From Daedaleopsis sinensis (Eukaryota > Basidiomycota > Agaricomycetes > Polyporales > Polyporaceae): a stretch of 64,000 nucleotides of DNA. How positions within the stretch are numbered: position 1 is the stretch's first letter; each line of letters begins with the position of its first letter. The stretch lies in NCBI GenBank assembly GCA_033807695.1, contig CM066305.1:1426001-1490000 (forward strand), read 5' to 3'. This document shows positions 23,933 through 36,549 of the stretch, piece by piece. A model generated the notes under the pieces. The model ran no database searches, was not told the origin of the DNA, and saw nothing but the letters and a program-made list of their open reading frames with translations. Made by a program: the position numbers and the translations under genes.

Positions 23933-25590
23933 ATGGCGGACTCGGAAACGACGGTAACAGTCAACTCGGCCACTGTATCCCTTGGCGATTTCTGGGACCC
24001 TCTGTATGACTCGTTCGACGTGGATCTTGTCGTCAAAGTGCTTGCGCACACGCTCTTCAGTAAGCATCTGGCACTGTGGCTGTTGTGCCTCTGACTGACT
24101 CCGTATAGGCCCCTTCTTCACCTTCTTCATCCCCATCTTCTACGTCTTTCAAGGCGCTCGCTGGCCCGAGCCCATTCTCGTCATCACCAGCGTTTACAAT
24201 GTTGCGGTCTCCGTGTTCTGTGAGTACAATTTGCTCCAGTGAATCGTCTTCATTGACCGGGCTCCTTCAGGGTTCTTCAAGTGGTACTCCCGTCTATACC
24301 GCAACCAGGGAAGTCTCTTGTTCGGTCCTCCCCGGCTCGATTGGAGTGACGAGCTTGTTGTGGTGACTGGAGGTAGGTCGCGTTCAGGCGGCCTCTTGTC
24401 TCGCTACTCATGCGTTGCATCGTCAGGTTCTTCCGGAATCGGTGAGCTGGTCGCCAACACCCTAGCTGTACGCAACGTTACAGTCGTGGTCCTTGATGTC
24501 AAACCAATTGTCACCGAGAATTGTAAGTCCTACGTTGCGTCTCATATGTTCTTCGACATCGAATATCTTGCTTCAAGACAACATCACGTTCTACAAGTGC
24601 GATGTTTCAAAATGGGAAGAGGTCGAGCGTATCGCCAAAACTATCGTAGAAGAGGCAAGTCCTTTTTGCATCCTGTATCGTGCATTAGACTAATATGCCA
24701 TGCAGCTCGGCCATCCCACGATGCTTATCAACAATGCTGGCGTTGTGCAAGGCAAACCGATTCTGGACCTCACAGCCGCAGACATTGAACAGTGAGTCAA
24801 CGTGGGCCTGGCAAAGTATAGCTTTATTCGCATACGCTGACACTTACCAGGACATTCTCCGTTAACACACTTGCTCATTTCTGGACTCTCAAGGCGTTCC
24901 TACCCGAGATGATCAAGCAAAAGAGAGGGCACATCGTCTGTAGTTTTCTCACTCCTACCCGAAGGCGGGTTCACTAACTTTCTGCCCGATAGATCAATGT
25001 TTCCTCCGTCTCTGGAATGGTAGGCATGGCACGGATGAGTATGTGTCTACATGAGCTCCTTTGCCTTGCAAGCGACTGACGGGCTACCTACTTCCACAGC
25101 TGATTACGGTGCTTCTAAGGCAGCACTCATCAACCTGCACGAGTCCCTTCGCTACGAGCTCGATCACGTCTATAACGCACCTAGCGTCAGGACGACCCTT
25201 CTGATCGCAGGCCACATCATGACCCCCCTTTTCTTCGCTGTTCGGCAGCCGACAACTCTATTCCACAAGTTCTTCTTCCCGAGCTTGCCCCCGGTCGACG
25301 TCGCGAAGGCGGTCATTGCAGCGTTGGATGAGCAGCACTCCCGCGTGCTCTACATGCCATTCTACGCCCATTTCGTGCCTCTGTTGCATATATTCCCGAG
25401 TTACCTTCGAGATTTCGCGCAATGGGTCAGTATTTCTCCTTGATCACGTCTAATATGAGCTACTGATCTAGCTGGGGTCCAGGTTACCGGATGCGACGAT
25501 GCTATGACGGATTTTGTCAAACTATCTGGACGCCGGCCGGAGGAGGGTCCTGCTCCCCCCATTCCCCAGCCGCGCGGCAAGAGCTTGTGA
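23933..25590 (+). CDS. membrane-associated short-chain dehydrogenase/reductase (RDH10/SDR16C-like)
   Basis: Starts [21 protein letters not shown] hydrophobic membrane segment follows ([16 protein letters not shown] and [14 protein letters not shown]). The Rossmann domain then runs through exons as [20 protein letters not shown] (TGxxxGIG cofactor motif), [44 protein letters not shown] (NNAG), [17 protein letters not shown] and the catalytic [12 protein letters not shown] (YxxxK, with Ser in NVSS). The aspartate after the second strand (LDVKP) suggests NAD(H) preference. A C-terminal hydrophobic segment ([17 protein letters not shown]) precedes a short tail ending PRGKSL. The layout resembles lipid-droplet or ER retinol/fatty-alcohol-type SDRs, but the substrate cannot be told from sequence. 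At least eight short introns. Confidence 0.9.
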
Positions 25591-26101
25591 GCATCGATGC
25601 TCAGAGTGTCATTGTAGAGATCATGAAGGGTCGTTGAACCACATGGGTAGTTGTGCGAGCAGGATGGTCCGGTAATGTACCGTTATAAATTATATCCCGC
25701 TCTCGCTGAAGATCGGGTTGCTCTCAAAATGCGGCTGTGATGACAGGCTGTCATGCATCATTTGAAAACCCCTCGTTTTCAAGATCTCCCGAATGCGCGA
25801 GTTATGTCTTGAAAAACAATATGATCTGTACACTCAGTAATTCGAAGGTAACGACCGTATACGGCCACGCTCTCCGACATACGAAGTTTCGCCTCCGAGT
25901 GTGCAGGTATAAGTCCGACACCGTGACGTATGCATCGATGATGTATGGGCTTTGACAGTCTACTCGTCACACATGAAATTCCTTCACAGCGATCGGGAAC
26001 CGACCTCCCTTTTGAACCCCGCGTTCGACTTGTCTCTGTACCTCCATCTCTTCATACCATTCTGCGTCGCATAGGACACCCCACGCGATACCCTTCCTCT
26101 A
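25591..26101. other. intergenic region with two adjacent perfect hairpins
   Basis: This lies downstream of the SDR gene and upstream of the next gene on the same strand. Two perfect inverted repeats follow each other: 25740-25754 (seven-base arms, one-base loop) and 25762-25782 (eight-base arms TTGAAAAC/GTTTTCAA, five-base loop). No ORF is supported. Confidence 0.5.
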
Positions 26102-29100
26102 ATGTTAACCAGAGTGCTGTCCCGACCGTTCTTCCTGAAGCGCGGCTCACAGACCGACTTCGAGTCGAAGGCTTCCACCCCAAGTAAAGACACGGCGGAC
26201 ACCATGAAGACTGCACCCTCCCCATCCGAAACGCACAGCGACAAGAAAGAGGATGTAGCGAGCGGTGGGAAGCAAGAGGTGTGTACCATCATGTCCTTCG
26301 CGTCGTCAAGCTCAGTTGTTCATCCGCGACAGCATGTGCCTTCCCAGGCCGCTCCGAGTCACGATACATCTGTGGGTACTTGACCTTATCACTGCTCTCG
26401 GAATACTAACCACTAGACTGCAAAGTGTTGCGATTGTACTACCGACAACGATGAGCACGCTGCGCCCTTCCGATACTGCCATGATCCATACAGGATGGTC
26501 AAGGACGGAGTAGCACAACCCGCTCTACACGCAGATGAGTCCTCTAGCGCCACGAAGCAAGACACGAGCGGCTCCTTCGTGCTTGTCGATCTGTCCACTA
26601 CCACAGCGAACGCAGAGGATTCAGACGATTCGGACGAAGGGGATGAAGAATTCCAGACACCTTTCTTGGGGGATACGGATTTATTCGCGATCTCACCTCC
26701 TCCGGTATGCTCGTCGAACCTGACTATATGCTATCTCACTCACCATCGTCGCAGGTCGCTGATGGGAACCTACCCTCGCGTTCCCCATCTCCCATCCAAC
26801 GATCAGCTTTACCTTCCGTTGACTCGCCAGCCACCATAGAGAAACCGACTCAAACAGTGATGCTCTCCGACATCTCAAAAGTCCAAGATGCACGCTCTTC
26901 ATGCGCACCATCTGAGACGGTGCAACCTGAGGCCGATGCGCAACCATCACACGAATCCGGTATCCTCCAGCCAGCCGGTATACCAGAAGTGTCATCTTCG
27001 CGGAGCGGATCTCGCAGCGTTGAGCCAAGCGATCTGGGGATGTCTGGGCCAACTACTGAGTCCGACGGCCGCGATATCATTGAACGGACTGTATCCGCCA
27101 TCGACGAAGCGAATGAGGAATCTGAAGTCACTTCTAGATTCTCACCTCTCCAGTCTATCGACATCGTTGGACCTTTTGTCGAAGCCAATCCTGCTGTGAT
27201 TGTGTCGCGTTCTCAGCCTCTCTCCCCCATACCGGAGGAAGATTCCCCTGGCAGAGAGCAGCCGGCTCCCGTATCAGCCCAGCAGGTGCTTCAGCCATCT
27301 GTGTCCTGTGATGCATCATCGCGCGTGCCCGCGCTCGTGATCACGCAAGAGCAAGTGGAAGAGACGGTCATCAACTCCCTAGGAGCCGTTGATCTTGCGC
27401 CGGAGTCTGATTGTACTACTTCGGACGCTGTCGCAGCACCAGTAGTATCGTCGTCCAACATGGCGGATGCTACAGAGTCTCTGAACGAACTACGGACGGA
27501 TGAAGATATAATTGCTATCGGTTTGCCTGTGGGTAACCCCGATCAAACCCACTCTGCTGAACTCTTTGAGGTCACGCCCAAAGACCAAGTGGCCACCGAC
27601 GTGAGTGCTACCAGCTTCGGGCAATGTAGTGTTTATCTATCCCCATCTGACTCTTCGGCATATCTCATTAGTTTTTGGTGGAGACCACCCAATCTCTCCT
27701 ACCAGCCAAGCCTATCGACTTCCGTTCGTCGATGCCAGTCTCTAGCGGCCCTTCGGAGTTCCTGTATTCTCTTCTTCCCTCTGCTGTCGAGTCGAAGCCC
27801 CACATAGCCCATAGCCATCTCGCTAAGGACGGCGCCATCAAGCCCCCGTGTCCCATCGCGAACTTCGCAGAGGCGATGAGGGACAAGCCTAGCCCAGCAC
27901 ATACTCCCGAGCGTCCTAATTGGGCCCTAGCACCAGAAGAGTCATCCCCAAAGCCGAAGAGTACTCGCCAATCAGGATCTCGTGGAAGGGGCCGAGGGCG
28001 AAGCAACGGCCGACTTCACTCGAGCCTCAACGGAGGACAAAGCGGTGGTTATCGCACACGACCAGGTTCGCAAGCAGATGGCAAGACCCCTAGCATTGCT
28101 GTAGCGTGCATACCTGGGCCTGTCGCAGAACACCCTTCGGGATCGGCTCCTACTCCAGCGACTTACTCGGAAATGGAGACGATAACCACAGCGCGATATA
28201 GACTAGATATCTCTGCCGGCGACCCCTCTCTCGTTGTCACCAGTGCACCAACATCAGGGGTACCTACGCTAGCTGCTGCACCGCCTGTTATAGAAGAGAA
28301 ACCATCCACGAGGGCACAGGGTTCCAGCCTCCATATGTCTACAGGGGCCACTTCTTCTACACTAGTCCCTGCCTCACTCGCTCTATCTCCTACCGCTACC
28401 GTTGGGAACGAGGCCTTAGAGAAGCCTCAGCATCCTGACAAGAAACGAACCAGGATTCCAACCGACGGGCCGGACCAATGGATGAAGCGCGTCAACTCCT
28501 GGATGGAGCGGGAGTCCCCCTCCGCGACAGCATCGGTAGCTCCGGTACGCCGGAGGTCTACAAACGTAGAAGCAGGCACTACTCATGCTCTTGGACCCTC
28601 GAAGAGTCTCAATCACACTGCACTTGCACGGGAGCCGAGTTACCGGACTAAGCAGGACCAGCCCACAAGACGCAACTCTGAAGCAACAAACGAAGCAAAC
28701 GAGACTACGCTCATGTTCCGCAACATCCAGCTCACCGATACTCGACTACCCGTGCTCCCGAATGGAGAGCGTATTCTTGCACCCATCCCTCGACGCCCAC
28801 ACATCAAAGGTAGCTTGAGTTGGTGCGGTGTCCAGGAACAGCAGCGTCCTAGTCAATCCGCTCGGCCATCTGGCATACCATCCCTGAGACAAGAGCCCTT
28901 CAAGTTCATCGATCGTAGCGCGACGACCGAAGAACGTCAACACTCGACCTTCTTGCCCTTTCCGGAGAATATCATGGCACCCCCTATGTGTACAGACTAT
29001 GGCATCAAGGGTGTTGAGCGTCCATCTGGCTCGTACAAGCCTGAGCGGGTAGATCGTTGGCTCGGCGGAGCAGTGACTTCGGGCGTCCAGGACCAGCGAC

Positions 29101-29555
29101 CCAGTACCTCCAAGGCACACCCTGATCGTGGAGCAGAGCGTCGACAGTCTGTCCGGCAGCCTCTTCCCGACCCAGTTTTCCAGTTGTTCCCTGAGAACAC
29201 ATTGCAACAAACTGTCAGTATGCGCTTCGAACCCCAGGGAGGTCCTAAGCTCGGAAGCGCTGCCCGAGGAGCCCCCCCACCCCCTCCTGGTGCCCGGTCT
29301 TTCTCTCTGACCCGTTCTGCGACATACTCTGGTCTTTCGTCCATCGTCACTTCGCATCAACCTCCGTTTACTGGAAGACCATACTACGACAGTTCAGAAT
29401 CCACGTCGCGCCCAAGTCCTGCACGGGGAATTCCTGGTTACCGTCCATCTCCGGCACCGCTCGTAGGCGCGAGTGACGCGTCGTATCGTAGTGGTGGTCC
29501 TGGTGGGAGGATCCATCAGCGTACTTCATCTCATTCCCAGGCATGGCGTTCCTAG
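26102..29555 (+). CDS. large disordered Ser/Pro-rich protein with a small Cys cluster, unknown function
   Basis: Five exons (26102-26278, 26316-26375, 26417-26704, 26755-27600, 27672-29555) all join in phase 0 and encode 1084 residues. The N-terminus MLTRVLSRPFFLKRGSQ is basic and might be a mitochondrial or nuclear signal. The only ordered-looking part is created by the tiny second exon: MCLPRPLRVTIHLW|TAKCCDCTTDNDEHAAPFRY, then CHDPYRMVKDG, with four cysteines in CCDC...C spacing that could bind a metal. After it come acidic stretches (EDSDDSDEGDEEF), long Ser/Thr/Pro regions, an RGRGRG patch (SRGRGRGRSNGR, near 27975-28010), a short predicted helix PDQWMKRVNSWMERE and a C-terminus rich in Ser, Arg and Pro. 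I recognise no domain family. No upstream in-frame extension is evident. Confidence 0.7.
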
Positions 29556-29838
29556 AGGCTGGATTTTGGCCTGCCTGACTTTTTGTGGCCGTTGTTTCTC
29601 AATGTCACCCGCACGGATCGCATCTTTCGACTCGTTGTGTAGCATACACTAGGACCTGTTATAAGCTCTTCGGACACACACTCTCTCGCCTTCGTAGCCA
29701 TACGTATGACCATGTTGGTTGTCGCAGCCAGATCTCTCACAGGATACCTCTTTGTACATCATCTAGAATCGCACCACCAGCTAGCAGACCACTCGTCCTA
29801 TTTGTACAACTGTAACAACGGAATCATATGTCGACGCA

Positions 29839-32800
29839 TCAGACCTTCAATACGCGCGCCAGGTTCTCAACGAGCTCTCGCAACCTCTTCGTCTCGTACT
29901 CCGCCTGTGTCGTGTTTTTCTCGATCGTGAACGCCTCAGTCAGGGCTGGGAACGTCGTTGCGCCATATCCTGCGAAAGGAACGCCGTCAGCGCAGGCACC
30001 CCGCTACAACCATATACGAGAGCAACGCACCGAGCCACTTTCCAGGAGCAACATCCAGGTTGCGGTACCACTCGCGGTCCTTGATGCCCTCCTCGTGGAT
30101 GAATCCGCGCTCGAACAGCTTCAGCTTCTGGTTGACCTCGCGAATGCGCTCCACCGCCTTCTTGAACTTCTTCGTCGGGAAGCGGCGCTTGTCGTGGGCG
30201 ACCGTCTCCTCCGCCAGCTCACGCTCGAGCTCGTGCTCACGCATGATTGCGCCAGCGCGTCCGACGCGCGGCTTCATTGGGAGCAGGCCGTTCTTCGTCT
30301 TCATGCCCGAACACTCGAAAGGCTTGTCCGCGCCCGTGCCGAACCCACCGGAGGTCGGTGTGGACAGGGCCAGGCGGGCGGTGTCGCGGTGCCGGCACTC
30401 GCGGCCGAAGAGCCTCTTGAGCCTGCAGAGCGCGGCGCGGACCTTGCGCCGGATGAAGTGGCGGCGGGCGAACTTGCGGAGGAGCTTCTTGAGCGTCTTC
30501 TCTGCGTCAGCCTTTTCGTCGTCGAGCCTGAGACTGGCTTTCTGGAGGGACTGGATCGCGTTGCGGAGTCCGCTGAAGTCGACGTCGAGCGAGGTCGTGG
30601 AGGCGATCGACTCTACCCTGCGTGCCATGGGAGATTTCGTTAGCTAGTATTCATACTTAATGGAAAGGCCGGATCACGGACTTGTCGAGGTATTTCTCGA
30701 GCTCGAATGCGTGGTGAGTGGTGTTAATTGGCAGCACAATAGCATCTGCGAGACGGACGGTCTGCAAACCCAAGTGCTTGGCGACTGCGACCTACGTAAT
30801 TCAGAAGTTAGTAAGAGATAGAGATAGAGGGTGAGGATGCTTCAGATGCTCACGTGCCGACCGAAGCCAGGGTCGCCGTAGAGTTCCTGCCACCTTTGGG
30901 AGTCGAAGATCGAGTGGTAGTGGTAGACGGGATCCTGGAGGGTGCTGCCGAATCCACCGTTCGCGGATGCAACCTAAAAGGGTTCAGCTGCTGTTTACCC
31001 GGATGAGAGCGCTCGTAGACGTACCCCCGTGCGCTGTACGAAGACAGTGTAGTCACTGCCAGAGCCCAACACACCGACGCCAGTCCCTGCAGCAGCAATC
31101 TCAGCTTCGGCTGTCTCGTACGCTGCGAGCGCCTCTGCGTCAATGCGCTCTCCAGTCAGGACACCGTTGTCCGTGGTCGCGTCCCAGAGGGTCTTGCCTG
31201 CCTTCGTCGGATGAGGAATATCCTCTGCAGCCGCACGCACGAAGTGGGCAAGCGAAGGAGTAGCCGAAGCGCGGAAGCGCGAGCCAGACACGGACGAGTC
31301 TATTAACGGTGAGTGAGTAGAGCCCCTTGGCCTCGAAGGCTGAATAAATATAGCATACCGAGATTGAGATATGCGACGACATAGTCGTCGATCCAATCTG
31401 CGAAGTCCTCTCCCCACTCCGTGCTCCCGATTAAACCGTATTCCTCAGCATCCCAGCTGGCAATGACAATGGTGCGAAGAGGCGTCCACCCGTGTCTCAG
31501 CAGATGCCCTAGTCCACGAATGACCTCGTGTATCGAGGCCGTGCCCGAGCTAGGATCAGTAGCACCCAATACCCAAGCTTCCGATACGGCGTGAGAGGCG
31601 ATATTTCGTTGTATAACAAGAAGGCATACCATCGCGGTGGTTGCCAATGACAACGACTTCGTCCTTGATGTGTCCAGGGATCACCCCGAGCGTATTCCAG
31701 ATAGGAATCACCTTGTCGTCGACTATATGCACGAGTTGAGGACGCGATGTAAGAGAGAATAATTCCTACACGTACCGTTGTTTACGAGGGAGATTGTCCG
31801 ATTACCGCCGCCTTCTTGAATCTCGCGCAAGAGCACCACAGCGTTGGCCCACGAGAGCGGCAGACTCGGAATTGTGGGAATGTTGGTACCCTCCGTACGA
31901 GTACTGTTCTCGTATGAAGGGTAACCTGGCGTAGTGGGGTCGCTATGATGGACACACTTCAGTCAGTCGGATAGCAACAAAGATATAGAGGGTGTAAGCT
32001 GACCCGGGGTAGACAGAGAGGTACTGGGTGCTACCCCTCTGTACCGAGTTTGGGTTCCTCGCGGGACCGTATGGGTACCTATCGGGTAGCTAGTGAGTTG
32101 CACTGCATCGAATTGCATAACATAGAACCTACGGCGCATAACCGTTAGCTGCTGTGACTGTGCCATCGTCTCGCGTGTCGGAGTATATCAAGCAAGCAAG
32201 TGCGCCGCGCTCTTGTGCGCCCTTGACCTGTGAGGGAAGTAGGGTCAGAATGCCGACATGTATACCACTGCAAGGTACTCTGCACACCTTGAGACCACGG
32301 AATATGCCCCCGTAACGTGTAATGACGATAGTACCATTCAGGTCGACACCTGGCGCGGCGTGAACCAATGTGACACTAATGATGCGGCAAAGGAGCTCAC
32401 CGTTCTCTTCAAGCGCATCGTAGTCTTCCTTCCGTCCATAGTTTGCGTACACAAGCTTCCCCTTTGCGCTCCCCCCGCGACTGAGCCCATGCCAAGTGGT
32501 CACCGCATCGTAATACTTCCCAGCGTCAGGGTCCGTGTCATCCGCAACCTCCTCAAGTTCTGCAGTCCACACTGCGTTCCCCTCTTCGTCCAGAATCTCC
32601 AAACTGTGGTCGAGGGGCGTGTTCATGACGGGATAGTAGGTGTCGATCCATGCGCTCGGTGCCTTGAGCTTGCTGATACCAAGCGTCGCCTCGCGCGATT
32701 CAGGAGAGCCAGCCGAGTACAGCGGCAGCGTGGACGGCTCCTCAATACCGAGCTCGGTCTGGAGAAGGCGTAGGAAGTCTTTTGCAGTGTCGAGGTCCCC

Positions 32801-33230
32801 TGGACTCCCAGCAAGATGCGGTTTGGTCGCATACTGGCGTGAGGCCTTGATCGCGCTCTCTGCGTTTGGAACAGTGCTGTATCGTGTCGGTAGGGCGTAC
32901 AAACACGTCCGAGATGATTGGGCTGGGAACTCACAGGAACGTCTCCTCCGCCTTCTTTCCATAGAGCACCTTGCGCGGCGACCATGTCCACGAGTCCGAG
33001 AACACGCGGGCGAGCCACCGGCCCTCATGCGTCTCCAGCTCCTGCTCCGCCTTCCACTGTGTCTGGCGGCGCGTGTACACGAAGAACAAGGCGACCACGG
33101 TCAGCTTCAAGACCAGTGCCCAGCGCGTCCGCAGCCACGAGCCGCGCACGGGGCGTGTCGGAGGCACGGCCGCGGCGGGGACAGGGATCTCGTCGGGGTA
33201 CTCTCTCTTGACGAAGGTCTTTTCGTCCAT
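29839..33230 (-). CDS. glutamate carboxypeptidase II-like M28 peptidase (VPS70 family)
   Basis: A type II membrane protein: MDEKTFVKREYPDEIPVPAA, then a single helix LVLKLTVVALFFVYT after a basic flank. The ectodomain has a PA insert (KGKLVYANYG, GTIVITRYGGIFRGLK, RGALACLIYSD) and the M28 zinc core: VVVIGNHRD|AWVLGATDPSSGT (ligands His and Asp), DAEEYGLIGSTEW (Glu pair), YLNLD (Asp) and YHYHSIFDS (His). All expected metal ligands are present, unlike transferrin receptor. The C-terminal dimerisation domain has VNQKLKLFERGFIHEEGIKD, DREWYRNLDVAPGKWLG and, after an intron, YGATTFPALTEAFTIE, with stop at 29839. The start fits the TM topology. It is probably a vacuolar or endosomal peptidase. A basic loop of about 60 residues (FARRHFIRRKVRAALCRLKR) in the dimerisation domain is unusual. 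Confidence 0.92.
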
Positions 33231-33746
33231 GCTGCTGATGGTGGTGGTGGTCGCTCAGAAAGAGGCGTCGCGCATACACGGGGCTGATTGCGTGCTTTTG
33301 TAAACCGTTCTGTCCGAGTCGGAGCGCAGGGACCCACGAGAAGGGTCTTCGTGAGAACGATGTCGTACAAGCAACTGTGCTTCTAGGCCCAATGCGAGCG
33401 TTGGCGTTGTGAATTGGTTATGCAACGAAGCAAGAGTCTGACGAGAGAGGTCGAACCTGGATGGGGTTCCGGCGACCAACTCAGGAGGTATCGCAAGTCC
33501 GATGATGTCACCGTACATTGAGGTGGCTGTGCCTGGCTTATTGCCAATGACGCCCATTTATATAGACTACATACCACAGGCCGTGTCACTAAGCTCGCAT
33601 TCGTCTACTCCTTGACCGCGCAGACCCCACGCATCATCACAAGTCAACCGACGCCAAATCGTACAAGGTATTTACTACTCAAAAGGTTTCCAGATGATAT
33701 ACTAGTTCAGCAATCACGCATCCAGTCCAACATTGCCCACTAGCGC
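33231..33746. other. gap between the peptidase start and the branching-enzyme 3' end
   Basis: It serves as promoter of the peptidase gene. No ORF with supporting features and no repeats. Confidence 0.5.
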
Positions 33747-36177
33747 CTACTTCTTCGCGAGCACGATACAAGTACGGGTCGGGATGTACACCTGCATGGT
33801 GTTCTGCCTCAGACAACCATCTGCATCGACACTCCCAGCTGCACTTACCTGCGCCCAGTTCTTCCGCCCGTTCCATTCCATCGGCGTCGTAGGGAACGAC
33901 CCGCCGGGCAGTACGTTTTCGAATCCACCGAACCGCTTCTCGTCGCTGCTCAGGACGATGTTGTACTCCCCCGCCTCATCGACGCCGACGCGGTAGTCGG
34001 TGAATGACTCCGTCGGATGGAAGTTGAACACGAATAAGAGCCCGGCCCGCTCGAACACGATCACCTTGTCACCCTCGTGCTTGAGTGACACGTACGCTGG
34101 CTCAGCGTGCAGCCAGCCGTACTTCTCCTCGGTGTGGTTCATAGCCTTGTCGAACTCGTTCAGGTACTTGTACCGGAGGAGAGGGTCATCTACCACGTTC
34201 CACTGCCTGCGTGCGTACTGGAAGGAGTTGTTGTTGCCTTGACGGGGGAAGTCCAACCACTGCACAAGCTGTCAATGTTGTCGTTACGACATACAGGAAT
34301 TTCGGGTCTACCTCAGGGTGACCAAATTCGTTTCCTACAAAGTTCAGATATCCTTCGCCTCCCAAGGAATGCACGAGCAGGCTTGACGTGTCACCCATGT
34401 AAATGTAAGATTTCTTCAAGTTACAAACAACGGTCACGTACCGTATCATCTTGTGAAGCGCGATACCCCTCGCGATCACAGGTGTATATTCCGTCATGTC
34501 GGACATGTTGGTGTACATCTCTTTGTCCATCAACCAGAACGCAAGCGTCTTGTCACCGACGAGGGCTTGATCGTGACTTTCTGCGTAGGCAATGCTTTTC
34601 TCGCCGTATCGCCGGTTGGTGAGCGTATGCACGATGTCGCCCATCTTCCATTCGTCATCGCGTTTGTGTTTGAGCAGTTTGATCCACATATCCGGAATGG
34701 CCATCGACAGCCGGTAGTCGAATCCAACACCACCCTTGGACACGGGCACGCAGAGAAGAGGCATACCAGACACGTCCTCGGCGATGGTGATGCTGCCAGG
34801 ATACAGCTCGTGTACCATTTCGTTACCCTTTGAAGGTAGGCATTAGCGCAGATCGTACTCATAGCGTAAAGGCACCTACCAGCATAAGATAGCAAAGGGC
34901 TTCGAGATCCACTGCATCCCCGAAGTACTCGTGGTACCCACCAGAAAAGCCGGTGCCAATACCGTGGTGGTGATACATCATGCTCGTGACACCGTCAAAG
35001 CGGAAACCGTCAAATAGGTACTCGTCCATCCAGAAGCGAAGGTTGCTGAGAAGGAACCGCAGGACTTCGTGGTGCCCGTAGTTGAACAAGCGACTATCCC
35101 ATAGTTCGTGCCGTCCACGACTACCTTCGTGGAAGTAGAGATGGTCCGTGCCATCGAAGTGGTTGAGCCCGTCGAGTACGTTCTTGCAGGCATGCGAGTG
35201 GACCATATCGAGGAGAACGGTGATGCCCATCCCATGCGCAGTGTCGACGAGCTCTTTGAGCTCTTCAGGCGTGCCATATCGAGAGCTTGCGGCAAAGAAG
35301 CTGGTGATTTGGTATCCGAACGCTAAAAGAGGGAGAGTGTTATTAGGTGCTATCCTGTGCGACGGTGATAGGACATGAACAAACAAGCATAGTATGCGTG
35401 TTCCAAGATGGCCATCAACTGTATGGTGTTGTAGCCCAAGTCTCGGATGCGCGGAAGCACATCCTTGGTGAACTCCTTGTACGTGCCGACACGATGCTCC
35501 GTGGTAGAAATACCGACATGCGCTTCGTAGATGCGGAGACTCTTAGGCTGTACAGGACGCGCGTTCTTGAACTTGTATACCTCTTCCTGGGGAGGGTTCC
35601 AGAATCGAGCATCGTAGACGGGAGAAACGGAGAGGTCTTGAGTAACGCGTCGAATCCAAGCGGGCAGTCGTTCGATGCGTTCTCCTGAACTGATAATCAT
35701 GGAGATCTTCAAATAAAGATCAGGAGGGCCAGATTTCTGAAAACTTCTAACGAACCTTGATCTTCGAATCGTGAGGAATAGCACACACTCCGTCTTTCGG
35801 CGGGATGGTGATCTCCCAGACACCATACCGGTTTTTCGTCATAGGGTGAGATATTCTGTTCCAGTTGTCTGCCCCATATATGTAAACACACGCGCGATAG
35901 CGAACCGATCGCGGTGATACTCACTGAATTCACCAATCAAAACTGCTTCCTTGGCGTTCGGTGCCCATTCGCGATAGACGACGGTGCCATCGGGAAGCGT
36001 GTTGATACCATACTTGAGGTAGCCTTTGGTAAACTTGTCGTAGCCGCCTTCGACCTCGTCTATGGTGTCCTTCCACTTCCTATAGAGATCGTGGCGATGG
36101 ACGATATGAGGGACGTTGTTGTCGAGCCACGGATCGGTGGCGAGAACGGTCTTAGGGTCAAGCGGTTGGGTTGGCAT
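33747..36177 (-). CDS. GLC3: 1,4-alpha-glucan (glycogen) branching enzyme
   Basis: Starts [20 protein letters not shown]; a farther ATG at 36264 is in frame but adds a low-complexity leader. The N-terminal CBM48 module has [20 protein letters not shown] and EAVLIGEF. The GH13 barrel shows [60 protein letters not shown] (catalytic Asp), [14 protein letters not shown] (catalytic Glu region) and [26 protein letters not shown] (with an intron) and the C-terminal all-beta domain follow. The last exon is best read with an intron between KNWAQ and [18 protein letters not shown] (gtaagt...gaggcag, 33810-33860 region), although unspliced reading stays open. The enzyme makes alpha-1,6 branches in cytosolic glycogen. 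It is divergent from the spermidine-synthase-like gene. Confidence 0.95.
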
Positions 36178-36549
36178 GATGCGGGAGGTGGCGGAGATGG
36201 AGACGGGGGCACTCCGTGTTAAGTAGTGCGAGGATGGGGAGCGTGGAGAAGAGAGGGAGGACACTTTTCGCTCATCCCGACCAATTACGGGAGACGCGTC
36301 TTGGGTTCCAGTTCCTCAAGACGTCACCGGTCACGTGTCCGCACCTTCCTCCGATCTGAGATTGATGAGGTACAGCGGACCGGCGGCTACCGGCCGTTCT
36401 CCGGTGCAATTGCGGGGCAACGTCTGGCAACGTCCTGGGCCCCGGTCTCAGCCTCGTCTCAGTCTCGTCTCTCATCCTCCTTGCCTCCTCCCCATCCTTG
36501 TCGACGGCATATGTGGAAAATCCAGTGAACAGCTCTCCTCACAACAACC
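36178..36549. promoter_or_regulatory. bidirectional promoter with ACGCGT (36294-36299) and CACGTG (36332-36337)
   Basis: A 372-base region between divergent start codons. The two palindromic hexamers lie 32 bases apart; the CACGTG is in GGTCACGTGTCC. The flank toward 36550 is CT-rich. No gene is present. Confidence 0.5.

Noticed and set aside
29828..30647. 271- and 229-codon + strand ORFs
   Set aside because: They are antisense to the C-terminal exons of the carboxypeptidase II-like gene, whose reverse-strand sequence is clearly conserved.
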